DNA from: Psychroserpens sp. NJDZ02
Lineage (GTDB): Bacteria; Bacteroidota; Bacteroidia; Flavobacteriales; Flavobacteriaceae
Reading direction: 5' to 3'
DNA length: 64,000 bases
NCBI RefSeq assembly: GCF_004843725.1
Contig: NZ_CP039451.1
Coordinates: forward strand, 2,734,001-2,798,000
A model generated the notes under the pieces. It saw only the letters and a list, made by a program, of their open reading frames with translations, ran no database searches and was not told the origin of the DNA. Made by a program: the position numbers and the translations under genes. This document shows, one piece after another, positions 45,571-54,598 of this stretch. Position 1 is the first letter of the stretch; each line of letters opens with the position of its first letter.

Positions 45571-46605
45571 TTATTTTTTGTTTTTATCTATTATTTTTTT
45601 TCTGTCTTCGGCTATTTCTAAATTAAATTTCCACTTATTATTATAGTTCACTTCATCTCTTAGTTTTGCAAACTCAATAGCTTTCTCGTAGTCGCCTAAG
45701 GCGTAATAAACACCAGAAATATTACTTAGTAAACTCCAGTATACTTTCTTTTGTTTTTTGTCTGTTTTATCTGTGATTTTGTCAAGCTCTTTTTTAAAGT
45801 GGATTAAGCTTTTATTAGCAATAACTTTTAAGTCTTCTAAATAAGTGTCACTAAATTCTACCGCGTTTAAGGCTAACAATTGATCGACTTGGTCATTATT
45901 ACTGATACCATACTTTTCTTCTTTTTTAATATGAAATAGATTGATTCTTTGTTTTTCATAATAACTAGTAAATGCCGATTTCAAGCCTTTTGATATTTTT
46001 ATAACCACATTATCAGAGATTTTGTTGTTTTTAACAGTACGGTAGTCTCTGGCATTGGCGATATATTGATTTTTAATTTGAGAAAGCGCAATACTACTCG
46101 ATTTTATGGACGCATTATTATATACACCAGCACTTTCGGATTTATACTTGTCAGAAAATGTGTTATCATATAAAATGTTATCTTCATTATCTTTGACCAC
46201 AACTTTGATTGAGGAGGTTAACTCTACAATACCAGTATATGTATTAACAGCCTTTTCACCATACCCTTTTTTCTCTTCAACTCTAATAATATGTTTTACG
46301 CCTAAATCTGTAAACTCGATTATAAAATCAGGAGTTTCTGAGGTTGTAAAATTGGGCATTTCTAAATAGCGCTTAACAGAATTCGCGATATCAGGATTAG
46401 AGTAAGCTGTTGTTTTTTGTTCGCCATTAACTATAAGTTTAATATTATCTGTGTTGGACCTAATTTTAGTAGCGTAGGTTGTAAAGTTTTCAGGTAAAGC
46501 AATCTCTGGAAAATGGATTTCCTGGATGTACCATCCTTTGTTTTTTGCATTTTGTGCATTTAAGTTTAAGCTAACTAGTAATAAAAGGATAATAATTTTT
46601 TTCAT
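45571..46605 (-). CDS. Exported TPR-ended protein of unknown function
   Basis: 344 residues. Signal peptide MKKIIILLLLVSLNLNAQ; a beta-rich middle with FIIEFTDLGVKHIIRVEEKKG; one tetratricopeptide-like unit near the C-terminus (VYYALGDYEKAIEFAKLRDE). No family name recognised. Probably periplasmic or outer-membrane associated. Confidence 0.7.
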   Translation of the reverse strand: MKKIIILLLLVSLNLNAQNAKNKGWYIQEIHFPEIALPENFTTYATKIRSNTDNIKLIVNGEQKTTAYSNPDIANSVKRYLEMPNFTTSETPDFIIEFTDLGVKHIIRVEEKKGYGEKAVNTYTGIVELTSSIKVVVKDNEDNILYDNTFSDKYKSESAGVYNNASIKSSSIALSQIKNQYIANARDYRTVKNNKISDNVVIKISKGLKSAFTSYYEKQRINLFHIKKEEKYGISNNDQVDQLLALNAVEFSDTYLEDLKVIANKSLIHFKKELDKITDKTDKKQKKVYWSLLSNISGVYYALGDYEKAIEFAKLRDEVNYNNKWKFNLEIAEDRKKIIDKNKK

Positions 46606-46683
46606 GTTTTGATTTGTATTGATAGGGTAATTAAACTAAATTTTATTGTTTAAGACTACTTTATGACTTTAAAAGTTAATGAT

Positions 46684-46968
46684 CTATTCTTGCTTGCCAT
46701 AAAAGTTGACTAATACTTTTCCAAATATAAAATATAAGCATAGGATGGTTAACCCGCCTATAAAAAAAACATTGGTTAGTAATATTTGATAACCATACTT
46801 TAAACAAAACAATGAACAATAAGTAAGCAGTTGCAAAATAGCGTAGGCGATATTTCCTTTTGGACTATAACCAAACAAGCCAAGGAAATGGGTTTTGGTA
46901 AGCCCAAAAATTAGGTGTGGCATAGCATTTACTAATAGTGCTCCAATAAAAAAATTGATTATATTCAT
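46684..46968 (-). CDS. Small integral membrane protein
   Basis: 94 residues from MNIINFFIGALLVNAMPHLIFGL, chosen over ATG 47013 because the earlier residues are hydrophilic and not membrane-like. Three hydrophobic helices. Function unknown. Confidence 0.6.
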   Translation of the reverse strand: MNIINFFIGALLVNAMPHLIFGLTKTHFLGLFGYSPKGNIAYAILQLLTYCSLFCLKYGYQILLTNVFFIGGLTILCLYFIFGKVLVNFYGKQE

Positions 46969-47461
46969 TTTTGAATTTATACAGGTATTGTCAAAATAAC
47001 TTATTAAATACAAAACTAGTAATTTATAAACTTATTAGTACTTTAATGTTGAATATGCTCAAATTAAATAGGTTCTGTTTTTGGTTTTTTCTCTCTCTGT
47101 GTTTGAGTTAAAGAATACTATTGTGGTTAGGATTTGCTGAATAGAATAACTTAACGATTCTATTTTTTTTTAACGATACTGTAGATTGTGTTTATTTATC
47201 AAAATGTAGTTTTTCCATAAACGGGCACACATTAAAAGCCTTAACTTTTTAGACAAGTCTTCTTCATTTAAAAAAATATACGTAGTTCTACGTATTGTAA
47301 GACTACTTTATAAATTGTAGCTTAGCTTTTTAAAACCGAAATCAGGAACAAAAAGTGCGGATATCCCTTAATATTTAGGGGTATATGGAATAAAAGCCAC
47401 CATATAACTAGTTGGCATTCATTGAGCAACGAACTCGAAAAATAATCCTAAATTAAAATAT
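46969..47461. other. Gene-free left border of the accessory region
   Basis: No ORF. An imperfect hairpin lies at 47371-47396 (ATATCCCT...AGGGGTATAT), and ATATAACTAGTTGGCA at 47402-47417 resembles the far-side core of the palindromic elements found later (e.g. 50729-50742). This suggests the first gene of the array also has such a site before it. Confidence 0.4.
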
Positions 47462-48106
47462 ATGAAACAATCATTTTTTTTCATCTTAATTGCAACTCTA
47501 CTTATTACATCTTGTCAGGTTGTCAATAAAAAAGTAATAAGCAAAAAAGATAAATCAGAAAAAAAAGAAACAATTAAAATAGATTTAATAAATGGAGAAA
47601 TTAATGATATTTCATTTAAAGAATTGCTTCCAATAATTTATGACAAAACAAACACTTCTGGCAGTTATTGGGATAAAACGGAGGAATTTGGTAAACCATA
47701 TTTAAAGAAATTTTATGAAGAAGGCTTCAATATTCCTTTTATATTTAATGATTATAAAGTATTAGCGTCTGCTGCAAAACAAAAAATTGAGGGTCTTGAT
47801 TACCAATTAGTTTTAAGTAGTGGTTTTAATTATATGAAGTTGACACTTGATTTTGAGAAAAATATAAGTATAGAAGGTGTAACAACTTTAGAAATTAATA
47901 AAAACACAAGAATTAAAGAAATACTTATTGCACTTGGAAACCCTGACATCAAAACTCCACTAACCAATGTTTCTACTCGTGTCGTTAATTATCAATACAA
48001 TAATAAAGTTCCACATTGTAAGATTCTTTTTGAGTTTTTCGAAAATTCAAGTAAAATTAAGAGAATAGAAATTGCAAGTAATAAATATCCAAGAGATATG
48101 CATTAA
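47462..48106 (+). CDS. Lipoprotein of unknown function (array gene)
   Basis: 214 residues. Signal MKQSFFFILIATLLITSC with lipid-modified Cys18, a Lys-rich linker, then a beta-rich domain ending in FEFFENSSKIKRIEIASN. No family recognised. First gene of the mosaic; an IS1182 scar begins about 125 nt behind the stop. Confidence 0.6.
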   Translation: MKQSFFFILIATLLITSCQVVNKKVISKKDKSEKKETIKIDLINGEINDISFKELLPIIYDKTNTSGSYWDKTEEFGKPYLKKFYEEGFNIPFIFNDYKVLASAAKQKIEGLDYQLVLSSGFNYMKLTLDFEKNISIEGVTTLEINKNTRIKEILIALGNPDIKTPLTNVSTRVVNYQYNNKVPHCKILFEFFENSSKIKRIEIASNKYPRDMH

Positions 48107-48232
48107 AATAAATTGTGTCTAATAAAAGAAATTGAAACTGAAATCAAACATTCACTCCAAAGATTAGAGTATTGAAAAATGGAAATAAGTAAGACAATTA
48201 GAACTCGGAAAAAACAACGAAATGCCAACACC

Positions 48233-48621
48233 GGTAACCGTTGCACAACCCCTTAAAAAAGCATAAAAACAGCTTAAAATCTTTGGTTTTAAGCTATTTT
48301 TAATTTTAATACGTCATATTTTCTCTAAAATGCAAGTGGCTTAAAACATAGTATTCGAAGGCTTATTAGGTAGTTTTTGGTACTTTTAATATAAGCAGGT
48401 AGTCCCGCTATGCTTTCTGGCCCGTTTTTTATATATTTTAAATACTTTTTAAGATTATAGGCTGTTGCGGATAGATGCATACACTTATTAGCTTGTTTAA
48501 TCCCAAGGGTATTCACTTTTCCCATGCCTAAAAACTGGGTTAGTGTACCAAATACGGACTCTACCGTGCTTTGTCTTTTTCCTTTCATATAGCTTCCTTT
48601 ATCACAAATTCGTGGTCGCCC
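48233..48621 (-). mobile_element. IS1182-family remnant: transposase C-terminus and right end
   Basis: On the minus strand the frame 48611-48325 encodes KGKRQSTVESVFGTLTQFLG, ANKCMHLSATAYNLKKYLKY and ends CFKPLAF-stop, the C-terminal part of an IS1182-type DDE transposase. A hairpin terminator (48274-48301) and the element end (GGGGTTGTGCAACGGTTACC read outward) follow. The N-terminal three quarters are missing: at 48612-48622 the sequence changes into an IS3 fragment facing the other way. Confidence 0.8.
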
Positions 48622-48870
48622 TTTATTGAACAAGATCCGTGTTACGAAAACGCAATGGCAGAACGTATAAATGGCAAATTAAAAGATGAGTTCTATTTAG
48701 ATCAAACCTTTGATAACGTGGCACACGCAAAGAGAATTGGAAAAAATGCAATTAATTTATACAACGACGTTAGATTACATTTATCTTTAGATTATAAAAC
48801 ACCTAATATGGTATATAAATTATCAGCTTAAAAACAATTTTAACCTGTAGCCATATTTCAGGACAAGACA
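48622..48870 (+). mobile_element. IS3-family remnant: transposase C-terminus and right end
   Basis: Encodes EQDPCYENAMAERINGKLKD and HLSLDYKTPNMVYKLSA-stop (stop 48829-48831), the end of an IS3 orfB integrase. After the stop come 39 nt ending GGACAAGACA, the right terminus. The same end occurs at 52043, 55775 and 57431. Only the last 68 codons remain. Confidence 0.82.
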
Positions 48871-49281
48871 GTTATTAAATTTGATTTTTTAGGCTACTCT
48901 TTTCAACCTAGAACATCCAAATCTGAGAAGACTAAAGGATTATTTTTAGGCTTTGATTGTGCCATAAGTATAAGTTCCAAGAAGCGTATTGCTGATAAAT
49001 TAGGAGAATTGAAAGTACATAGAATGACTTGTAAGAGTATTATAGGTATTGCGCATCGCTTAAACCCTATTATTAGAGGTTGGATACGCTACTAGGGTAA
49101 ATTTAGAATATCTATGCTACACAAGGTTTTCAAATTACTCAACAATCGTTTAGTGAGGTGGGCAAGAAAACGGTATAAGCGCTATAAAACAAGTATAAAA
49201 CGTGCCTATAAATGGTTTAACAGAGAGCAGGAACAATTCCCTAACTTATTTTATCATTGGCACATGGGTTTTATCCAGTAA
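48871..49281 (+). pseudogene. Group II intron reverse transcriptase/maturase, 5'-truncated, with internal stop
   Basis: Begins exactly after the IS3 end. The frame reads FDFLGYSFQPR, GIAHRLNPIIRGWIRY, stop, GKFRISMLHKVFKLLNNRLVRWARKRYKR and FYHWHMGF. This is the maturase/X region and C-terminus of a group II intron-encoded protein. A TAG at 49093-49095 replaces what is normally a Tyr codon. The catalytic YADD part is gone. Confidence 0.82.
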
Positions 49282-49307
49282 TTTAGTACTTTAGATTTGT
49301 ATAACAA

Positions 49308-49381
49308 GAGCCGTATGATGCGAGAGTATCACGTACGGTTCTGTGAGAGACTTGAGGTGAAATCCCTCTTGTCTACTCGAC
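49308..49381 (+). ncRNA. Group II intron domains V and VI (3' end of truncated intron)
   Basis: 49308-49341 is a canonical 34-nt domain V: GAGCCGTATGATGCGAGAG then TATCACGTACGGTTC, with the GAGCCG/CGGTTC stem ends and the GCGA-like tip. Domain VI follows with a bulged-A type arm (CTTGAGG...CCTCTTG). The intron ends near 49377-49381. Without domains I-IV it cannot splice by itself. Confidence 0.85.
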
Positions 49382-50017
49382 TACATAAACGTTACAAAAC
49401 ATTACTCTAAAAAAATAAGCTTAGATGATTTATCTGAAGATGAGTTTACGGGGATTACAATAACAAAAAAAGGTAAAAGTTTCATTAAAGAAAAATGCCA
49501 ATCAGTAAAAAACTTTAAAGGTATTGTTATCTTTTACCTTTCGGTTGAGAATGAGGAACCTCGTGGAGGTGATGCACAGCTATTTCCCTTAGATGGTCAA
49601 TTTGTATTCATATATCTAAATTCTGCTGCTCTTAGAGATTTTCCACATGAAATAGGTCATGTATTAGGATTACAACATTCTTTCCTTGAGACATCGGATT
49701 ATATTTCGAAAATGGAAAATATTATCAAGAAATATAATATTCAGTTAAATGAACAAAAAGCTTATAGGAAACAACCAAATTATAATCAAAACAAGGTAGA
49801 GAAAAATATTTCTAAATTAAATCAATATATAGAGGATTCGAAACAGGATATTATAGAATATCAATCTATTATAAAAGACAATCCCTATAAGTTCCCAGAA
49901 ACTTCAACAACGAATTTGATGGACTACTTCGTTGGTGATGATATCTATAAGAGTAAAGATTTTTACAGATGGCAATGGCTTATTATGCAGAAAGATATTA
50001 TAAATTATTACAATTAA
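49382..50017 (+). pseudogene. Metzincin-type zinc metallopeptidase, 3' exon only
   Basis: An uninterrupted frame runs from the intron 3' end to TAA at 50015-50017 (about 211 codons). It contains HEIGHVLGLQH (49646-49678), the HExxHxxGxxH zinc site, and NLMDY (49913-49927), a Met-turn, followed by YRWQWLIMQKDI. This spacing is typical of metallopeptidase toxin domains that end polymorphic or type VI effectors in Bacteroidota. The 5' part was lost when the intron's front half was replaced by IS3. A later ATG at 49712 is internal. The next gene, 2 nt away, could be its immunity partner. Confidence 0.68.
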
Positions 50018-50019
50018 AC

Positions 50020-50466
50020 ATGAGAACATTCATTTTATTTTTTATCATCGCTTTGTCTTATTCTTGTAAGACTAAAATAAATCCACCATCTATCAAAGTA
50101 ATTGAAATTCCAGACCCTAATCCTCATACTTCTAAAGTACCTTTAGGGAATAATTCGATTAAAGCTGTCGTCAAGTACTTTAATGGAAAAAATGTGACTT
50201 TGGCTGCAATTAAATTAGTAGTTAACGACACTACATGCGTAAATTCGTATTCTAATTTTGATGGTCAATTCAGCATTTTATATGACAAGGAAATAATTAA
50301 CACAGAAAGTCATCTTGTAGTTGTTTTTAAAGGGTATTCAAAAAAGATTATTCCTTTCACCGACATTGAGAAGGATAGCGTTATAACCCTTAATAAGAGC
50401 GGAGAACTTCTTACCGAAACAGAATATCACTATTTTTTTGACAATATAAGAAGTTGCACTCAATAA
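50020..50466 (+). CDS. Lipoprotein with carboxypeptidase-regulatory-like domain, possible immunity partner
   Basis: 148 residues from MRTFILFFIIALSYSC (lipid-modified Cys16); earlier ATGs in this frame overlap the peptidase. The mature part shows SIKAVVKYFNGKNVTLAAIKLVVNDT and SYSNFDGQFSILYDKEI, a transthyretin-like beta-sandwich. It starts 2 nt after the metallopeptidase stop. A periplasmic lipoprotein behind a toxin-like peptidase suggests immunity; this is inference from position. Confidence 0.6.
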   Translation: MRTFILFFIIALSYSCKTKINPPSIKVIEIPDPNPHTSKVPLGNNSIKAVVKYFNGKNVTLAAIKLVVNDTTCVNSYSNFDGQFSILYDKEIINTESHLVVVFKGYSKKIIPFTDIEKDSVITLNKSGELLTETEYHYFFDNIRSCTQ

Positions 50467-50550
50467 CTTTCTTTAACAGATTAATATAATTGATTTCTTC
50501 CAAAATAAGTTTTTTTGGATGTTCAAATAATAGTTGAGAACAAACGTTTT

Positions 50551-50747
50551 GTAACAGCGTATAAAAAACATAGGGCATTTGTCTTAACCTAAAGGTCTGT
50601 GAGTATTAATTAAGTCCGCTAAATATAAAATTTGGCGTTTATAGTAAAAAAGATAAAAGCAAAATTTTTATATTTAGCTAAGTAATAAACCGAAACGAAA
50701 GTGCTTATCACCTGCCCTATGTTTCTTATACTAACCGTTGGCAACAA
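50551..50747 (+). repeat. Complete palindromic inter-gene element
   Basis: Outer arms GTATAAAAAACATAGGGCA (50559-50577) and its near-perfect complement (50713-50731, 18 of 19). Gene-side core GTAACA (50551-50556), far-side core CCGTTGGC (50735-50742). A second inverted repeat lies inside (50618-50634 / 50659-50678). Sits between two unrelated single genes; see findings. Confidence 0.7.
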
Positions 50748-50770
50748 GCTAAAAATCAGAACGCAAGAAA

Positions 50771-51499
50771 ATGAATAGAATACTTTTTATATTATTTCTA
50801 ACTTTCAATTTAAGTTGTTTTTCGCAAACTCAAGCGGAAATGAATAAAGATGTCTATGCAGAATTTAATGAATCTGACAAGCAACTAAATGACATATATA
50901 AAACCATTTTATCAGAATATAAAACAGATACAATTTTTATAGATAATTTAAAAAAATCTCAACGATTATGGACACAATTCCGAGATGCTGAAATGGAAAT
51001 GAAATATCCAAATTACCCAGAAAAAATATACGGTTCAATTCATCCGACTTGTAGAGCATTTTATTTAAAAGAATTGACTGACAAACGAATCAAAACTCTA
51101 AATATTTGGGTTAGCAGAACTGAAGAAGGTGATGTTTGTAGTGGTTCTGTTAAGATCATTGAAGAAATAGATTCTGAATATATGGGCAAAGCATATATTG
51201 GGAAAAATGGAGAGATATGGTTGACTGCAAATATGAAAAGAGACCATCGAATTTTTGGTTATAAAAATAAAGACATCAATTCGACAAAAATGATACTAAT
51301 ATCAATTTTCACGAATGAAGTAAAAAACAATCCATTTGACTGTAAATATGGAGCATATTATGAAACAAGCGGAATTAAAGATTTCAAGTTAAAATATGTT
51401 GAGACTGAGAATAACTTTTTGAAAATTAAAATAATAAAAGAAGGAAAAACCATTGACGAAGTATTTATGTTAAAAAAATGGTTTGAATTTGAAAAATAA
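50771..51499 (+). CDS. LprI-like (DUF1311) exported protein
   Basis: 242 residues. Signal peptide ending near CFSQ; an LprI-N-type helical domain at about 20-115: NKDVYAEFNESDKQLNDIYK, LKKSQRLWTQFRDAEMEM and the conserved GSIHPTCRAFYLKELTDKRI with Cys. The C-terminal half is a different beta-rich region. LprI of mycobacteria inhibits lysozyme; many members are uncharacterised. It begins 23 nt after the palindromic element. Confidence 0.75.
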   Translation: MNRILFILFLTFNLSCFSQTQAEMNKDVYAEFNESDKQLNDIYKTILSEYKTDTIFIDNLKKSQRLWTQFRDAEMEMKYPNYPEKIYGSIHPTCRAFYLKELTDKRIKTLNIWVSRTEEGDVCSGSVKIIEEIDSEYMGKAYIGKNGEIWLTANMKRDHRIFGYKNKDINSTKMILISIFTNEVKNNPFDCKYGAYYETSGIKDFKLKYVETENNFLKIKIIKEGKTIDEVFMLKKWFEFEK

Positions 51500-51576
51500 A
51501 AAAAGCCAGTTGCCAATAAAGTACTGTGTTAAAAACAAGTAAAATCCCATTAATTTTTCACTAACGTACTTTTATA

Positions 51577-51796
51577 TTATTTATCAAATATTAACCCTGA
51601 TTTAGCAATAGCAAAGGCTTGTTTTAATAACTTATTACAAACCGCTATTAAGGCTTGTTTTTTGCTTTTTCCTTTGGCTACTAATCGCTCATAAATAGCC
51701 TTGCAAGCTTTGTTGTATTTGCAAGCGCTAAAACTGCACATAAACAATAAATTTCTAAGTTTTTGATTACCCATTTTACTAATTGGTGGTCGCCCT
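51577..51796 (-). mobile_element. IS110-family remnant: transposase C-terminus
   Basis: Minus-strand frame PPISKMGNQKLRNLLFMCSF, CKYNKACKAIYERLVAKGKS, LIAVCNKLLKQAFAIAKSG is the C-terminal IS116/IS110/IS902 domain. Everything upstream is missing: at 51786-51800 it fuses to an IS3 fragment of opposite orientation through the same short tract (GTGGTCGCCCTTTA) as the IS1182-IS3 junction at 48612. Confidence 0.8.
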
Positions 51797-52043
51797 TTAC
51801 TGAACAAGATCCGTGTTACGAAAACGCAATGGCAGAATGTGTAAATGGCATATTAAAAGATGAGTTCTATTTAGATCAAACCTTTGATAGTGTAGCACAC
51901 GCAAAGAGCGCTGCAAAAAATGCAATTAATTTATACAACGACGTTAGATTACATTTATCTTTAGACTATAAAACACCAAATATGGTATATAAATTATCAG
52001 CTTAATTCAATTTTAACCTGTAGCCATATTTCAGGACAAGACA
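51797..52043 (+). mobile_element. IS3-family remnant, second copy
   Basis: Nearly identical to 48622-48870: ENAMAECVNGILKDEFYLDQ to KLSA-stop at 52003-52005, then the right end GGACAAGACA at 52034-52043. A few substitutions separate the copies. Confidence 0.82.
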
Positions 52044-52147
52044 TTCCACTCATTTCCAAAAAAATTAATTACTTTATGGAAACGTTTTTAGGAAAATTAT
52101 TAAGCTTATTTTAGACCACAAAAAAACGTTACTCAGAATTCAAAAAA

Positions 52148-53626
52148 ATGATAAATAAATTATTTCTGACTTTCTTATTATTATCTATCGAAATAACTTT
52201 CGGACAAATAAACAAACCTGATTCTTCTATTTTAAATGAAAGTGGAATAAATTATACTCCTATTACTAAATCTTCTACCATAAATTCAACTGAAGGAGCA
52301 TCTTTTTGTAAAGGTATTTTTGAAAAACATCCTCAAGTTTTAACGGATATTGGAATATCTATTTTAATTTTAAAGGAAGAATGTAATTGTACTGTTGGAG
52401 ATTTTGATAATAATGGATATTTGGATTTTGCTTTTTGGGGGATTGACAAATCTGAACCGATAAAGCACGGAGTTAATCATTTAGATTATGAAAACTATGT
52501 TGTATTATTCTTTGAAAAATCCAATATAATAAATACAAAAAAAATTAAGACAGAACCTGGCTTACCTTTAGTTTATTACCCTAAAAGAAGCCAGATAGGA
52601 GACAATAATGAACCTATAAGTAACAAAGAATCTCTTTGGGTTTGGGGAACTACAGAAGATGGTTATGATGATTATTCACAAGGGACAGTTTACATCTACA
52701 ATAATTATACAAAAGAATTCGAAAAAGTAAAATACCCTTATGAAAACTTATCACAAACAGCAAAAACAACTTTAACAAACGATTATCTCTATAGTGCTAC
52801 TGTAAATTCAAATACTTCTTTAAATGTAAGAAGTTCTCCTGATTTAAAAGGAACAAAAATTGGAAACATAAGATATCGTAAAGAAGTAAAGGTGCTTAAG
52901 CATACTAATATTTATTTTTCTTTAAAACTAGAAAATAGAACGGCATATGGGCAATGGGTTTATATATCATATATAGATTCATACAAAAAGGTGAAAAAAG
53001 GTTATGTATTTGACTACTTTTTAGAAATGAATTTTGATACCAAGAAGCTTGGTATTAATATAACTGATGCTATAAAAAAGTTTAAAGAGCATAAAGATTG
53101 TCTTATTGAAAATGTTTCTACTGACTTTTTATTTAGTATTCAAGGGTTATCTTATTCAAAGGAAGATTCTAATAGAGTGGAACGAATACGAATTGAAATA
53201 CAAGGTATAACAGACTCGAATACTACTTTCCAAAGAATTGATTATAAACCTAATAATTGGATGATGTACAATGAAGTTGATTGTGATGCAAGAAGTAATT
53301 TTGAAGAAAAAAAGACTTCTATTGAAATCGGCAACTTAGGACACCTTATAATATGGGATTATAATATTGATGGATTACAAGATTTTGCCATTATGAGCGA
53401 CCAAGGTATGAATGCTGGTTCATATTATGATTTTTATATGCAACAAAAGGATGGTAGCTTTAAAATCGAAGAATACCCTTTTTCACTATTTCCTACTAAC
53501 ATAGATTATGAAAACAAAACAATCACTGAAATACATCCTTTAGGCTGTTGTAAATTAAGTGGAGCAACATACAAAAAAGAAAAAAATAAATGGAAATTAA
53601 TTAAAACGATAAATGAGGATATGTAA
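52148..53626 (+). CDS. Exported SH3-domain protein with XAC2610-like C-terminus
   Basis: 492 residues. Signal peptide ending near TFGQ. First part has an FG-GAP-like CNCTVGDFDNNGYLDFAFWG. A bacterial SH3 domain lies at about 215-290 (SLNVRSSPDLKGTKIGNI...GYVFDYF). The C-terminus LIIWDYNIDGLQDFAIMSDQG with EIHPLGCCKLSG recalls XAC2610-type domains. The arrangement suggests cell-wall or carbohydrate binding outside the cytoplasm. It follows an IS3 right end by 104 nt; function unknown. Confidence 0.68.
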   Translation: MINKLFLTFLLLSIEITFGQINKPDSSILNESGINYTPITKSSTINSTEGASFCKGIFEKHPQVLTDIGISILILKEECNCTVGDFDNNGYLDFAFWGIDKSEPIKHGVNHLDYENYVVLFFEKSNIINTKKIKTEPGLPLVYYPKRSQIGDNNEPISNKESLWVWGTTEDGYDDYSQGTVYIYNNYTKEFEKVKYPYENLSQTAKTTLTNDYLYSATVNSNTSLNVRSSPDLKGTKIGNIRYRKEVKVLKHTNIYFSLKLENRTAYGQWVYISYIDSYKKVKKGYVFDYFLEMNFDTKKLGINITDAIKKFKEHKDCLIENVSTDFLFSIQGLSYSKEDSNRVERIRIEIQGITDSNTTFQRIDYKPNNWMMYNEVDCDARSNFEEKKTSIEIGNLGHLIIWDYNIDGLQDFAIMSDQGMNAGSYYDFYMQQKDGSFKIEEYPFSLFPTNIDYENKTITEIHPLGCCKLSGATYKKEKNKWKLIKTINEDM

Positions 53627-53650
53627 TACTCAAAAACTGCATACAACAAT

Positions 53651-53900
53651 GGTAACCGTTGCACAACCCCTTAAAAAAGCATAAAAACAGCTTAAAATCT
53701 TTGATTTTAAGCTGTTTTTAATTTTAATACGTCATTTTTTCTCTAAAATGCAAGTGGCTTAAAACATAGTATTCGAACGCTTATTAGGTAGTTTTTGATG
53801 CTTTTAATAAAAGCAAGTAGTCCTGCTATACTTTCTAGCCCGTTTTTCATGTGTTTTTGTACTCTGCTTTACTATATATACGAAATTTCTATATCTTTAA
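53651..53900 (-). mobile_element. IS1182-family right-end scar, second copy
   Basis: Starts GGTAACCGTTGCACAACCCC only 25 nt after the stop of the SH3 gene and shows the terminator hairpin CAGCTTAAAATC/GATTTTAAGCTG and the transposase end CFKPLAF-stop. The transposase frame is lost after about 60 codons. The following ~120 nt are shared with the copy at 55349. Confidence 0.75.
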
Positions 53901-53911
53901 AAAGCACATTG

Positions 53912-54050
53912 TGCAACAGGCACACCGTGTCTAATTAATTACTTGGGTCACTGCTGACTTACGAACATTCCTACGGAATATTCTATCTGTGATTTATTTG
54001 CTAAATTAGTTGCATAACCAAGTAGCTAGCCATACACTAAACCGTTAGCC
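53912..54050 (+). repeat. Palindromic inter-gene element
   Basis: Gene-side core TGCAACA (53912-53918) and far-side core CCGTTAGC (54042-54049). Arms GTGTCTAATTAATTACTTGG (53927-53946) and the complement of 54018-54037 match at 14 of 20 positions; most differences are G/A or C/T and so allow G-T pairs. A tip hairpin ATTCC-TAC-GGAAT lies inside. Confidence 0.6.
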
Positions 54051-54222
54051 ACAATAAGACCTAAACGACCTAGAATTACATATTAATAGCTCTGATTATA
54101 TATATTTCTATGAGAAAAAATCAAGGAAAAAATTCAATAACGAGAGAAAGGCAAGCAAATCTAAATATGTTAAAGATGTTCGCGAAAATTGGAAAGAAGT
54201 AAGAATTAAAACCGAGGACTGC

Positions 54223-54558
54223 ATGCTAATAAATTATGACACCAAAGTCAATAAAGATTCTATAACCTATTCAATGACTAACGAAAAAGAATCGTTTTAT
54301 GACTGGATGGACAGAGATAATAAAAAAGTGGATTTAGTTGACATACAAAGAAGTAAAGTATTGTGTCAGCAGATAATAGACGGAAAAATTATCAAGGAAT
54401 TTTCTACTACAATTGATATGGACATTACTATTGTAGAATTTAAATTAAAAATGAGAGACTATGTGAGTGTATATTTTCCAGTTGATTTTGATAACGAAAA
54501 TTATTTTATCGATTTGGAATTTCTAAATGAAGAAATTGATAAAAATAAATTTAAATAA
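54223..54558 (+). CDS. Unknown protein, probably 5'-truncated (array gene)
   Basis: 111 residues from the first ATG. However, the frame is open back to 54058 and reads like protein (NSSDYIYFYEKK, KYVKDVRENWKEVRIKTEDC) with no ATG, GTG or TTG. The frame begins within 8 nt of the far core of the palindromic element. So the gene seems to have lost its start, or uses a rare codon. No signal peptide, no recognised domain. Confidence 0.45.
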   Translation: MLINYDTKVNKDSITYSMTNEKESFYDWMDRDNKKVDLVDIQRSKVLCQQIIDGKIIKEFSTTIDMDITIVEFKLKMRDYVSVYFPVDFDNENYFIDLEFLNEEIDKNKFK

Positions 54559-54570
54559 GCATAATTACTG

Positions 54571-54598
54571 TGGCTAACATAGTATAAAAATAGTGCTT
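54571..54598 (+). repeat. Gene-side half of a palindromic element
   Basis: GGCTAACATAGTATAAAAAT followed by AGTGC, directly behind the stop at 54558. It matches the left arm of the element at 50551 (GTAACAGCGTATAAAAAACA). A matching right half was not found before 54772. Confidence 0.5.

Noticed and set aside
48325..48633. Complete small IS1182 transposase
   Set aside because: Only the C-terminal quarter is transposase; the first residues (FNKGRPR) come from the junction tract and no left inverted repeat is present.
48571..48831. Open frame of 86 codons read as one transposase
   Set aside because: Its first 21 codons are antisense IS1182 sequence; only EQDPCYENAMAE onward is IS3 orfB. It is a chimera across an IS junction.
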